From Planctomycetota bacterium (GTDB lineage: Bacteria; Planctomycetota; UBA1135), in assembly GCA_024229395.1 (NCBI GenBank), contig JAAESM010000037.1, forward strand, positions 1 through 64,000: a stretch of 64,000 bases of DNA, read 5' to 3'. Within the stretch, counting starts at the first letter, position 1. Every line of letters begins with the position of its first letter. Shown piece after piece: positions 23,731-32,182 of the stretch. The translations under genes were made by a program, and so were the position numbers. The notes beneath the pieces are model-generated. The model saw nothing but the letters and a program-made list of their open reading frames with translations. It had not been told where the DNA came from and did not search any database.

Positions 23731-26415
23731 ATGCTAAGCAACCTCCTACTTTTAGCTCTCGCCCCCCTCTCCGCAGCCCCTCAGCAGGGCCCGGTGGTAA
23801 GCGAATTCTTGGCATCCAATCAAGGCGGTTTGGAGGACGAAGATGGCGACAGCCCTGACTGGATCGAAATCTACAATCCACGGCCTGTTGGGGTCGACCT
23901 TGGCGGCAGCTACCTGAGCGATGATTCGGGCAATCTGACCCGCTGGGCTTTCCCCTCACCCACCGTCATCGCAGCTGGCTCAACCATGATCGTTTTTGCA
24001 TCTGGCAAAGATCGTGCGGTCAGCGGACAGGAACTGCACACCAACTTCTCGCTCTCTTCGGGTGGAGAGTACTTGGGTTTTATCGAGTCCGACGGCATCA
24101 CCATTCGTAATCAATATGCACCGGAGTATCCCACCCAATACTCGAACGTTTCCTTTGGTTTGCGTTTTGATCCTGGGGTGACCGCGGAGCAGAGTTACTT
24201 CCCGGTTCCAACTCCCAATGCAACCAACGGCAGTGGCGGCCCATTCATTGAGAGCGCAACGCACAGTCCTGAATCGCCGAGCAATCACGAGGACATCATC
24301 GTCACGGCTCGCATCCTCAGCGCAGGTTCTGCGGTCACCAACGCCACCCTGACGACACGGGTCATGTATGCGGCAGAGACCACCGTCATCATGAATGACA
24401 GTGGCATCGCTCCTGACCTGCAAGCTGGCGACGACTTCTGGACCGGAAAGATCTCGGCAGCTTCTTCGTCGCCTGGCGAGATGGTGCGCTGGAACATCTC
24501 GGCGATCGACAACGGCAACCACTTGAGTGTCTCGCCGGCCCACTTGACATCGGAATCGGCCGAATACTTCGGCACCGTCATCAACAACCCTGCCGTCGAC
24601 AGTGACCTGGCCACCATTCATTGGTTTGTACAGAACCCGGCGATGGCCAACACGACGACCGGCACGCGCTGTTCCGTGTGGCTCAACGGCGAGTTCTACG
24701 ACAACCAGTATTGCCGCATTCGTGGCGGCAGCACCGCCAGCTACCAGAAGAAGAGCTACAAGATTGACTTCAACCCCGGTGAAAAGTTCCGCATGATTCC
24801 TGGTGTGGATCGCATGGAAGAGATCAACCTGAACTCGACCTGGTCGGACAAGGCGTACATTCGACAGCAACTCTGCTGGGAGACCTACGCGAACGTCGGC
24901 GCCACGGCTTCGCTGGCCGAAATGGTGCACCTGATGCAGAATGGTTCCTTCAAGGGCTTATACAACTTCATCGAACAAGTCGATGATGAGTATCTGGATC
25001 GCCGCGGCTTCGATGATGATGGCGCGCTGTACAAGATGTACAACTCGATGACCTCCTCGATCAACGGCGTGTCCAAGAAGACACGTACTTGGGAAGGCAA
25101 TCAGGATCTGCTTGACCTGGTCAATGGCATACAGCAGCAAGGCAATAGCCTTGAGCGCTTCATGTTCGACAATATCGACCTGCCGGCGGTCATCAGTTAT
25201 TTGGTCGGCACAGCACTGATCTGCGACAACGATCACATCGACAAGAACTACTACGTCTATCGCGATTCCGACGGCGACCAGGAATGGATGTTCCTGCCGT
25301 GGGATAAGGACCTGACTTTAGGGCGCAACTACACGCTTACCGGTGGTGTGCTGAACGATTCGATGTGGGCGAATATCGATCCACAATGTCACCCGAAGTA
25401 TGGCGATCGCAACCATAAGAAGATCGACGGCTATTGGAACCGCTTGATCGATGCCTGTTATCGCGAACCGCGCGTGCTGGAGATGTATGTGCGCCGCCTG
25501 TGGACCGTAATGGAACAGGAGCTACAGGCTCCTGGCACGCCAGCTGGGCAGCTGAAGTTCGAGCAACGCGTTGAAGAGTTGCACTTACTGTTGGCAGATG
25601 AAGTGGCGCAAGACGTACAGGTCTGGGGCACGCCGAGTTGGGGTTCCTACATGAACTTCCAGTCCGCCTTGAACCAACTCACGCAGGATTATCTGGCACC
25701 ACGCCGCGCGCACCTATTCCAGACGCATCTGCAGTCTGGCGTCATGCCAGGCCCACCAGCCTCCACGCCAGCCATGGTTTTGGGCAGCATGGAACCCGAT
25801 CCAGCTTCCGGCGATGACGACGAGGAATGGCTTCAGCTTCTCAACCCCAGCAATGACGCGGTCGACATGAGTGGCTGGACTTTGACCGGCGGTATTGAGT
25901 TCACCTTCGCTCCTGGCACCGTTGTGCCGGCCAACGACGAGGTCTACCTGTCCGCCAAGATCAAGAGCTTTCGCAACCGCAGCACTTCGCCGAAAGGCAA
26001 TGAAGGCAACTTCGTGGTCGGTCCGCATGATGGCAACCTGCGCGTTGGCGAAGAGTTGTTCCTGTGGAATGCCGATGGCGCCTTGATTACCTCGAACTCC
26101 GACGCCTTCACGCTCTACGCTAGCGACTTCCTCGCTGGTACCAGCGCGGTGGTCAGCGTTGCGGGAGCCACCCCGAACTCACCGGTGTTTATCGGTTGGA
26201 GCTCGGCTGGAGGCGGCCCGACCAACACTGCATGGGGTGTTGCGGACTTGAGTCAGCCAATCAGGGTATTGCCAAGCATGACGGCATCGGCAGCAGGAAC
26301 GGCCTCGACGTCGGCGCCGCTTCCAGGCACCCTGTCGGGAGTTCAGATCTGGTTGCAGGCTTTGGATCCAGCGTCGGGCGAGATTTCCAACGGCGAGACA
26401 CGCGTGATTCAGTAG
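23731..26415 (+). CDS. Exported CotH-kinase-domain protein with two lamin-tail domains and the shared C-terminal domain
   Basis: The 894-residue protein reads: signal peptide (MLSNLLLLALAPLSAAP); lamin-tail domain (SEFLASNQGG, DWIEIYNP, about 20-140); linker; CotH-like region (about 300-660) with RIRGGSTASYQKKSYKIDF, NLNSTWSDKAYIRQQL, FIEQVDDEYL and LPWDKDLTLG; second lamin-tail (EEWLQLLNPSNDAVDMSGW, about 685-770); and a divergent copy of the shared C-terminal domain. CotH proteins phosphorylate spore-coat proteins in Bacillus; in planctomycetes such exported versions are common with unknown targets. Starts at 23695 and 23701 are possible; I chose the ATG opening the signal peptide. Confidence 0.88.
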   Translation: MLSNLLLLALAPLSAAPQQGPVVSEFLASNQGGLEDEDGDSPDWIEIYNPRPVGVDLGGSYLSDDSGNLTRWAFPSPTVIAAGSTMIVFASGKDRAVSGQELHTNFSLSSGGEYLGFIESDGITIRNQYAPEYPTQYSNVSFGLRFDPGVTAEQSYFPVPTPNATNGSGGPFIESATHSPESPSNHEDIIVTARILSAGSAVTNATLTTRVMYAAETTVIMNDSGIAPDLQAGDDFWTGKISAASSSPGEMVRWNISAIDNGNHLSVSPAHLTSESAEYFGTVINNPAVDSDLATIHWFVQNPAMANTTTGTRCSVWLNGEFYDNQYCRIRGGSTASYQKKSYKIDFNPGEKFRMIPGVDRMEEINLNSTWSDKAYIRQQLCWETYANVGATASLAEMVHLMQNGSFKGLYNFIEQVDDEYLDRRGFDDDGALYKMYNSMTSSINGVSKKTRTWEGNQDLLDLVNGIQQQGNSLERFMFDNIDLPAVISYLVGTALICDNDHIDKNYYVYRDSDGDQEWMFLPWDKDLTLGRNYTLTGGVLNDSMWANIDPQCHPKYGDRNHKKIDGYWNRLIDACYREPRVLEMYVRRLWTVMEQELQAPGTPAGQLKFEQRVEELHLLLADEVAQDVQVWGTPSWGSYMNFQSALNQLTQDYLAPRRAHLFQTHLQSGVMPGPPASTPAMVLGSMEPDPASGDDDEEWLQLLNPSNDAVDMSGWTLTGGIEFTFAPGTVVPANDEVYLSAKIKSFRNRSTSPKGNEGNFVVGPHDGNLRVGEELFLWNADGALITSNSDAFTLYASDFLAGTSAVVSVAGATPNSPVFIGWSSAGGGPTNTAWGVADLSQPIRVLPSMTASAAGTASTSAPLPGTLSGVQIWLQALDPASGEISNGETRVIQ

Positions 26416-26466
26416 GCTCTGCTACTGATTGCCGGCTCTGGCTGACCTAAGCTGTTCACTGCGTCC

Positions 26467-27600
26467 TTGAAGTCCACCATCCTTGCCTGCCTATGTGCAG
26501 TCCCCATAGTCTTCGTTGCGCGTGGTTGCACGATGCCGTCGGTGGAAACACAGGTCTTGGCTGCAGCCGGCAGTCCAACCCTTGAAGAGTTTCGGCTTCC
26601 AACTCGCAGCTGTGGCGACTTCTTCATCGTGGATGCTTTCATCGATGGCAGTGGCCCCTACCCGTTACTCATGGATACCGGCGCTGGCACGACCACGATC
26701 ACGCCCAAGTTGTCTAAGCAAGCCGGAGTCTCTGATTGGATTGAGTCCTTTCAAATCGATCGCTTTCATGCCGATGGCCACATCCCCTGCCAGGTACAGG
26801 AACTGGATCACATCAGCCGCGTGCTGGGCATGGAGATTCAAGGAATCGTGGGTTATGGAGTTTTCGAAGGAGTGCTCCTGACTTATGACTATCCACAGCA
26901 ACAGATCCGTGTCCAGAGGAGCAAGTTCTCTGATGCTGAGCTTGCGCAGGAGAATGTGGTGCCGACCAGTGATGGCTCGCGACCTTTCATTCGCGTTTCC
27001 ACTCAGGGCCATTCGTTCACGGCTTTACTGGATACGGGTTCGAGCCGCAGCTTGACCTTCACCAAGTTGTCGCGTTTTGATTTTGAGGAAGCGCCGCGGC
27101 CGACGGGAGCAAGGATGCGTGTGAATGGCATGTTCCTGGTCAAGTCCGGCCGCCTTGATGGAGATTTGAAAGTTGGTCCTCTGCTGCTGCGCAAGCCGAT
27201 CCTGCATGATTCGACCGGCGTGAATCTCATTGGCCAACAGGTCCTGCGCGATTTCGTCATCACCTTCGACCAAAGTAACCACTATGTGCGCTTTGAAAGC
27301 CCGAATGGTCAAGTGAGTACAGCGATCGAATCCCTGCCTCTCTATGGCACGGGAATCGTTTCCGCCCCACGCGAGGATCGTTTGATCGTGCGGCGGATCT
27401 TCGAGGGCACCGCTGCCGAAACTGCGGGGGTCCAAATGGATGATGAGATCCTTGCGATCGATGGTGTGGCAATCGCCGACCGCGGATGTGCACATCATGA
27501 ATATTCGCCACAGCTCGGCCCTGAAATGGTCGAACTACTGATTGAGCGCAATGGCCAAGAGTTAACCCTGCGCTTCAAGACCGAAGTCTTGGTCTATTGA
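26467..27600 (+). CDS. Exported retropepsin-like aspartic protease with C-terminal PDZ domain
   Basis: The 377-residue product has two aspartic-protease half-sites, LLMDTGAGTTTI (about residue 75) and LLDTGSSRSLTF (about 190), forming a two-lobed pepsin-like catalytic unit in one chain. A PDZ-like domain follows (AGVQMDDEILAIDGVAIADRG, about 310-370). The N-terminus is hydrophobic with a cysteine (ACLCAVPIVFVARGC), so it is exported, perhaps as a lipoprotein. The TTG start at 26467 is the only one that includes this signal; no Shine-Dalgarno is seen. Role: periplasmic or surface proteolysis. Confidence 0.85.
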   Translation: MKSTILACLCAVPIVFVARGCTMPSVETQVLAAAGSPTLEEFRLPTRSCGDFFIVDAFIDGSGPYPLLMDTGAGTTTITPKLSKQAGVSDWIESFQIDRFHADGHIPCQVQELDHISRVLGMEIQGIVGYGVFEGVLLTYDYPQQQIRVQRSKFSDAELAQENVVPTSDGSRPFIRVSTQGHSFTALLDTGSSRSLTFTKLSRFDFEEAPRPTGARMRVNGMFLVKSGRLDGDLKVGPLLLRKPILHDSTGVNLIGQQVLRDFVITFDQSNHYVRFESPNGQVSTAIESLPLYGTGIVSAPREDRLIVRRIFEGTAAETAGVQMDDEILAIDGVAIADRGCAHHEYSPQLGPEMVELLIERNGQELTLRFKTEVLVY

Positions 27601-27642
27601 GGCCTGGCGCTAACACCCCAGCCTGCAAGCTCAGGCCCTCGC

Positions 27643-27648
27643 TATAGT
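27643..27648 (+). promoter_or_regulatory. TAnnnT box (TATAGT) 6 bases before the start at 27655
   Basis: TATAGT, then CTTAGC, then ATG, without a Shine-Dalgarno. This is one of the best leaderless candidates in the window. Confidence 0.5.
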
Positions 27649-27654
27649 CTTAGC

Positions 27655-28947
27655 ATGACTTCCATATGGTCAAAGGCCGCAAGTATCGCCGCGGCCACAC
27701 CAGCCTCGCGCAATCGTGCAGTCGATTTCCTGCGCGCGGTATCGATCATGGTGGTGGTCATCGGCCACTGGATGATGGCGTCACCGTGGCAAGATGCCAG
27801 CGGCAGCCACATGGGTCATATGCTGACTTGGGCACCGGTCACCCATTATGTGACTTGGGCTTTCCAGGTCATGCCGATCTTCTTCTTCGTCGGCGGTTAT
27901 TCCAACGGCATAACCTGGGATGCCGCAGTCCGCGATGGCATTCCTTATCGCGAGTGGCTGTTCGCTCGCTTGCGGCGTCTCTTGAAGCCGGTGCTGGTGC
28001 TTGCTTGTTTTTGGCCCATCGCTGGCGTGATCGCCTTTCAAGCTGGCGTGCCGGCGATCTTCATTGAAGTGGGCTCAGAAGTCGCGTTGATTCCAATCTG
28101 GTTCCTAGCAGTCTATTCGCTGATGGTTGCCCTCGCCCCTGCGATGCGCCTGCTCTGGCATCGCTTTGGTTTGTTCTCTCTTTGGCTTCCTATCGGCTTG
28201 GCAATCGTTGGCGATCTGCTGTATTTCAATAGCAGCGTGCCATCTCTCGGTTGGCTCAACTACTTGACCTTGTGGTTGGCGGTGCATCAACTCGGTTTCG
28301 TATGGCTGGACCGCCGCATCAAGAACAACGCCATTCCGTGGTTGTGCTTCGTCGGTGGCGTCACCGCCTTGATCCTGATGACGACTTACGGCCCATGGCC
28401 AACCAGCATGATTGGTGTGCCGGGTGAAGAGATTAGTAACTCCACGCCACCGCACTTACCAATCCTGTTCTTGGCGTCTTTGCAGTTTGGTTTCGTAATT
28501 CTGATTGAGAAACGTTTGCAGAACTGGTTATCGCATGGGTCATGGTGGACCGGCACGGTGCTGATCTCTTCGATGATCATGACCCTGTTCCTTTGGCACA
28601 GCAGCGTGATGATGCTCAGTTACGGCGCCGGCTTCCTGTGGGAGTTCGGGCTGAATGAGTTGCCCGGCAACGGATCCTGGTGGTGGCGACATATCGTTTG
28701 GATTCTAGCCTTCTTGCTGTTGTTGCTGCCGATTGCCATGCTGTTGTCGCATTTTGAACGACCGCGTAAGAGCACGCGCCCGGCACCCGCCACATGGCGC
28801 TTACTCAGTGGGATCCTAGTCTGCGCCTTTGGCTTGGCCTTGCTGGCCCTGCATGGCGTAATGGAACAAGATGAATCCGGAATCGCTTGGTTGCGCGTGG
28901 CTACCCCTTTCGCCGGTGCAGCGTTGACAGGCTTGTTGGGTCGATAA
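27655..28947 (+). CDS. Acyltransferase 3 family membrane protein
   Basis: The 430-residue protein has about ten TM helices. The opening after a short soluble segment, RAVDFLRAVSIMVVVIGHW, is the family's first helix, where the histidine acts in acyl transfer; MPIFFFVGGYSNG and ARLRRLLKPVL are the following conserved loop and arginine cluster. Such enzymes O-acylate sugars or lipids at the cytoplasmic membrane. The C-terminus has two extra helices after a basic stretch (ERPRKSTRP). Acceptor unknown; no glycan cluster surrounds it. Confidence 0.87.
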   Translation: MTSIWSKAASIAAATPASRNRAVDFLRAVSIMVVVIGHWMMASPWQDASGSHMGHMLTWAPVTHYVTWAFQVMPIFFFVGGYSNGITWDAAVRDGIPYREWLFARLRRLLKPVLVLACFWPIAGVIAFQAGVPAIFIEVGSEVALIPIWFLAVYSLMVALAPAMRLLWHRFGLFSLWLPIGLAIVGDLLYFNSSVPSLGWLNYLTLWLAVHQLGFVWLDRRIKNNAIPWLCFVGGVTALILMTTYGPWPTSMIGVPGEEISNSTPPHLPILFLASLQFGFVILIEKRLQNWLSHGSWWTGTVLISSMIMTLFLWHSSVMMLSYGAGFLWEFGLNELPGNGSWWWRHIVWILAFLLLLLPIAMLLSHFERPRKSTRPAPATWRLLSGILVCAFGLALLALHGVMEQDESGIAWLRVATPFAGAALTGLLGR

Positions 28948-28981
28948 AGTGCGTGAGGATTGCCTGCGGCAATGCCACAGC

Positions 28982-29125
28982 TCAACCGGGAAAGCTATCC
29001 CAAATCATTTGTGAGAATTCAATTTCATAATGGAGATAACCGTCCACGAGGGAATCGAATAGCCGTTGGACCTCCTGTGGATCGCCCGGCTCTTGATGCT
29101 GACGGAGAAGCTCCTCGAACGTCAT
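28982..29125 (-). CDS. Candidate small protein (47 residues)
   Basis: A minus-strand ORF below the track's size limit reads MTFEELLRQHQEPGDPQEVQ then RLFDSLVDGYLHYEIEFSQM and ends WDSFPG. The alternating hydrophobic pattern looks protein-like. It could start at GTG 29140. It lies downstream of the oxidoreductase at 29253 on the same strand. No Shine-Dalgarno and no family match; it partly overlaps the plus-strand ORF at 29096, and I cannot tell which is real. Confidence 0.35.
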   Translation of the reverse strand: MTFEELLRQHQEPGDPQEVQRLFDSLVDGYLHYEIEFSQMIWDSFPG

Positions 29126-29230
29126 GAAGAGGCGGAACACCTCGTTGCACTTCGCAAGGAAATGGCCAAGCTACCGGCGAGCGCCAGTCAAGAAGCGGAT
29201 TACGACACCGACGATATCCCCTACATGTAG
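29096..29230 (+). CDS. Candidate small coiled-coil protein (44 residues)
   Basis: The plus strand reads MLTEKLLERHEEAEHLVALR, a short amphipathic helix, and ends in an acidic tail (ADYDTDDIPYM). TTG 29066 in the same frame is another possible start. Third-position GC is higher than for the antisense small ORF at 28982, which overlaps it at the 5' end. No ribosome site and no family match. Confidence 0.3.
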   Translation: MLTEKLLERHEEAEHLVALRKEMAKLPASASQEADYDTDDIPYM

Positions 29231-29252
29231 GGCGCTTCGCACGGCTTCGATC

Positions 29253-30629
29253 TCAGCGACACTTGCTGCTTATCTCGCGTGCCAAGCTGAGAAGGACTTC
29301 CGATAACGTTGGGTGGTACCACGGCATGGACAACATGTCGTTGGCAGTACCGCGGTAGAACATCACCGCGCTGACAGCATGAATGATGTCGTCAGCACGT
29401 GGTCCAAGGATCTGCGCACCAAGAATCTCGCCGCCATCAGCCGTGGCGACCAAGCGCATCACGCCATGGGCAACATCCATCGTGATGGCGCGGCCGGTCT
29501 TGGCGAAACGTGCCTCAGCCGCCACGGTCTCGATTCCCTCTGCCTGCGCCTGTTCTTCGGTCAGACCAACAGTCGCAAGGGGCGGATCGGTGAAAACCAC
29601 CGACATGTGCAGTCGGCGTTCGACCGGTTCGACTTTGGCAACACCTGCTGCACCCTGGCCAGCTGCTACACCTTCCCAGTTGGCGACATGCAACAGCAAG
29701 CGCTCGCCCGACGCATCTCCAGCAACGAAAATCTTGGGATTGGTGGTTCGCATATCCGGCCCGGCTTTGACCTGGCGGCCTTCCAATTCCACACCGGCAA
29801 GATCAAGGCCAAGGTCATCCACCGCCGACCGACGCCCAGCGGCCAACAGTAGGTGTTGGGCCTGGACCATCTGCTCACCATCTGCGGTGTCGATCTTGAC
29901 TGCGATGCCATCGCCGCTCTTCTCGATGGCGACTGGAGTGCCCGGAGCGTGGTTGGTGAAGTTCGGTTCATCGGCAAGAGCAAGTGCGATCTCTTCCACG
30001 ACGGACTCCCCATAATCAGCAAACACCGGACGGCGGCTGATGAGCTCCACGCATGTGCCCATGCGCGAGAGGAACTGCGCCAGCTCTAATCCAATCGCGC
30101 CGCTGCCGATCACGGCGACGGATTCCGGAATCGTGGTCAGTGCCATGATGTCGTCGCTGGTCCAATAGGGCACATCTTCCAACCCGGGGAATGGCGGCGT
30201 TGAGATCACCGATCCAACTGCAATCACGGCACCCTTGGTGAAGCGATAGCTCTTGCCACCTGCCTCGACCGTATCGGGGCCAGTGAAACGAGCGCGTGCG
30301 TCTATGACTTCGTAGCCACCATTTTCAATGCCAGAGATCTTGGCGCGCTTGAAGCGTGCGACCTTCTCATCCTTATTTTGCATCACTGCAGCAAAGTCGG
30401 CAGCGAGCGTGCCATGCGCGACGCCAGGCGTGCGGTGATGTTCCGCTTCGTGGCGCAAGTGAGCTGCGTGCAACATGGTCTTGGTTGGCATGCAGCCGCG
30501 CAGGATGCACAAGCCGCCAAGTTCGCCATCGTTGAACATGGCGACGCGGGCGCCGGCCTGAACGGCGGCTTTCGCTGCTGCTGTGCCGGCTGTGCCGCCG
30601 CCGAGAATGAGTACGTCGTAATCTTGCAT
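29253..30629 (-). CDS. Pyridine nucleotide-disulfide oxidoreductase (dihydrolipoyl dehydrogenase / mercuric reductase type)
   Basis: The 458-residue flavoprotein begins with the FAD-binding DVLILGGGTAGTAAA. The redox-active pair is in GGLCILRGCMPTKT (CxxxxC), the NAD(P)-binding motif is VIGSGAIGLELAQ, and the C-terminal catalytic base is in YHPTLSE. All catalytic positions of class I disulfide reductases are present. The divergent ILRG between the cysteines and lack of 2-oxoacid dehydrogenase neighbours argue against a housekeeping Lpd; the physiological disulfide is unknown. ATG 30629 directly precedes the FAD motif and is chosen over the track start. Confidence 0.88.
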   Translation of the reverse strand: MQDYDVLILGGGTAGTAAAKAAVQAGARVAMFNDGELGGLCILRGCMPTKTMLHAAHLRHEAEHHRTPGVAHGTLAADFAAVMQNKDEKVARFKRAKISGIENGGYEVIDARARFTGPDTVEAGGKSYRFTKGAVIAVGSVISTPPFPGLEDVPYWTSDDIMALTTIPESVAVIGSGAIGLELAQFLSRMGTCVELISRRPVFADYGESVVEEIALALADEPNFTNHAPGTPVAIEKSGDGIAVKIDTADGEQMVQAQHLLLAAGRRSAVDDLGLDLAGVELEGRQVKAGPDMRTTNPKIFVAGDASGERLLLHVANWEGVAAGQGAAGVAKVEPVERRLHMSVVFTDPPLATVGLTEEQAQAEGIETVAAEARFAKTGRAITMDVAHGVMRLVATADGGEILGAQILGPRADDIIHAVSAVMFYRGTANDMLSMPWYHPTLSEVLLSLAREISSKCR

Positions 30630-30736
30630 GGATGTGGGATTCAAGGGTGGTTCAAAGCCACACCTCTGGCACAAGCTTAGGGAATTCGCCCCAATGAGGA
30701 GGCGGCATGCCCTAGGCTCTTCGATCAGAGCGAATC

Positions 30737-32182
30737 ATGAGAACCCTAAGCCCCCCTTTCTTTTCTAGCGCGGCAACGGCCGGCATCCTTGCACTGAGCC
30801 TTGCGATGCCAAGCTGTGGAAGCCCCATGCCGCACTACCCATCCGAAGCCTACACCCCCGCTGGGGAGCAAGCTCCTTTGAGCGAGTACGCCGGCAGGCG
30901 GGAGCGTTTGATGGACCTGATCGGTGACGGTGTCGCCGTGATCGCCGGTGCCACCGAACCGATGGCGTCGGTGCAGTTCTGGCAGAACAACGATTTCTTC
31001 TACTTCACTGGGGTCGAAGTCCCGGGCGCCTTCCTGGTCATTGATGGAGTTACGCGTGAAAGCGCGCTTTTTTATCACCTCTCTGAAGATGAAGCCAAAG
31101 ACCGAGGCATTCCTCTTGGGTTGGTGCATGATCCTGCGGCCGCGACTGGCATGGAACAGATCGGAACGGTGGAAGAATTCGAACCCTACCTGTCCAGGCT
31201 CGCCGCCCGTACGCCACGGTTGTTCACCCCGCATTTCCCGCAAGAGCTGTCCCGCGTGACCAGTGCTACCGAGGAACATGCCGCCTGGAAACGCACCGTG
31301 ACGGATAATCCCTGGGACGGGCGTCAGAATCGTCAGCAGCGCTTCGTGCAACGACTGCAAGAGAAGTACCCACAAGCGGAAGTCCTGGATTGTTCGCGCA
31401 TGATTTGGGATCTTCGCAAGATCAAGTCAAAGGCCGAGGTCGCGCTGATTCGCAAGGCTGCTCAGATCGCGGTGGATGCGCATCTTGCGGTGATTCGTTC
31501 CACCCAACCAGGAGTGCAGGAGCAAGAGCTTGCCGCCCTATTCGAATTCATCTGCGGCAAGGGAGGTGCCCAAGCGCAAGCTTATGTCACGATCATCATG
31601 TCCGGCACGAACCACCCATACGGCCATTACCATCGTCATGACCGCACCCTGGAAAGCGGCGACTTCGTGATCCTCGATGCCGGCCCGGATTACTCCTACT
31701 ACGACGCCGATGTCTCCACTTCCTTCCCGGTGAATGGCGTCTTCACGGATCACCAGCGGGAACTCTATGAGATTGCCGAAGAAATCCATCAGGTCTGCTT
31801 GGCTGGTTATCAACCTGGCCGCACCTTGCGTGAAGTCGGCGCCGACGTCGCCGCTTTCCTGACCGCAAAGGGGCTTGATCCTGCGGACAAACGCTTCCGC
31901 TACGCCGCAAGCTGGGGTGGCTACAACCATCCCATTGGCATGGCCACGCACGACGTCATGAGAAGTATCACGGGCCCAGATGAGCCTCTAGAGCCCGGCT
32001 TCGTGTTCGCCTGCGATATCAACATTCCACTGGATGAGGACTTCGGGATTCGAATTGAAGACACCGTGGTCATCACGGAAGATGGCTGTGAAGTACTGTC
32101 AGCAGGCCTTCCACGGACAATCGCCGAAATTGAATCGCTGATGAAAGAGAAAGGGTTGCTGCAAAGGATGGACGGAAAATGA
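30737..32182 (+). CDS. Exported Xaa-Pro aminopeptidase (M24B, aminopeptidase P)
   Basis: The 481-residue product carries a lipoprotein-like signal (ALSLAMPSCGS), unusual because aminopeptidase P is normally cytoplasmic. The N-terminal half is the family's creatinase-like domain (VAVIAGATEP, FWQNNDFFYFTG). The pita-bread catalytic half shows the di-metal ligands: FVILDAGPDY, DADVSTSFP, NHPIGMATHDV and RIEDTVVIT. It removes N-terminal residues before proline. The stop overlaps the following M1 peptidase start (ATGA), so the two are made together, a logical pair for peptide consumption. Confidence 0.9.
   Translation: MRTLSPPFFSSAATAGILALSLAMPSCGSPMPHYPSEAYTPAGEQAPLSEYAGRRERLMDLIGDGVAVIAGATEPMASVQFWQNNDFFYFTGVEVPGAFLVIDGVTRESALFYHLSEDEAKDRGIPLGLVHDPAAATGMEQIGTVEEFEPYLSRLAARTPRLFTPHFPQELSRVTSATEEHAAWKRTVTDNPWDGRQNRQQRFVQRLQEKYPQAEVLDCSRMIWDLRKIKSKAEVALIRKAAQIAVDAHLAVIRSTQPGVQEQELAALFEFICGKGGAQAQAYVTIIMSGTNHPYGHYHRHDRTLESGDFVILDAGPDYSYYDADVSTSFPVNGVFTDHQRELYEIAEEIHQVCLAGYQPGRTLREVGADVAAFLTAKGLDPADKRFRYAASWGGYNHPIGMATHDVMRSITGPDEPLEPGFVFACDINIPLDEDFGIRIEDTVVITEDGCEVLSAGLPRTIAEIESLMKEKGLLQRMDGK

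Noticed and set aside
28959-28973. ATTGCC-TGC-GGCAAT hairpin after the acyltransferase considered as a terminator
   Set aside because: The stem is only 6 bp and no T-run follows.
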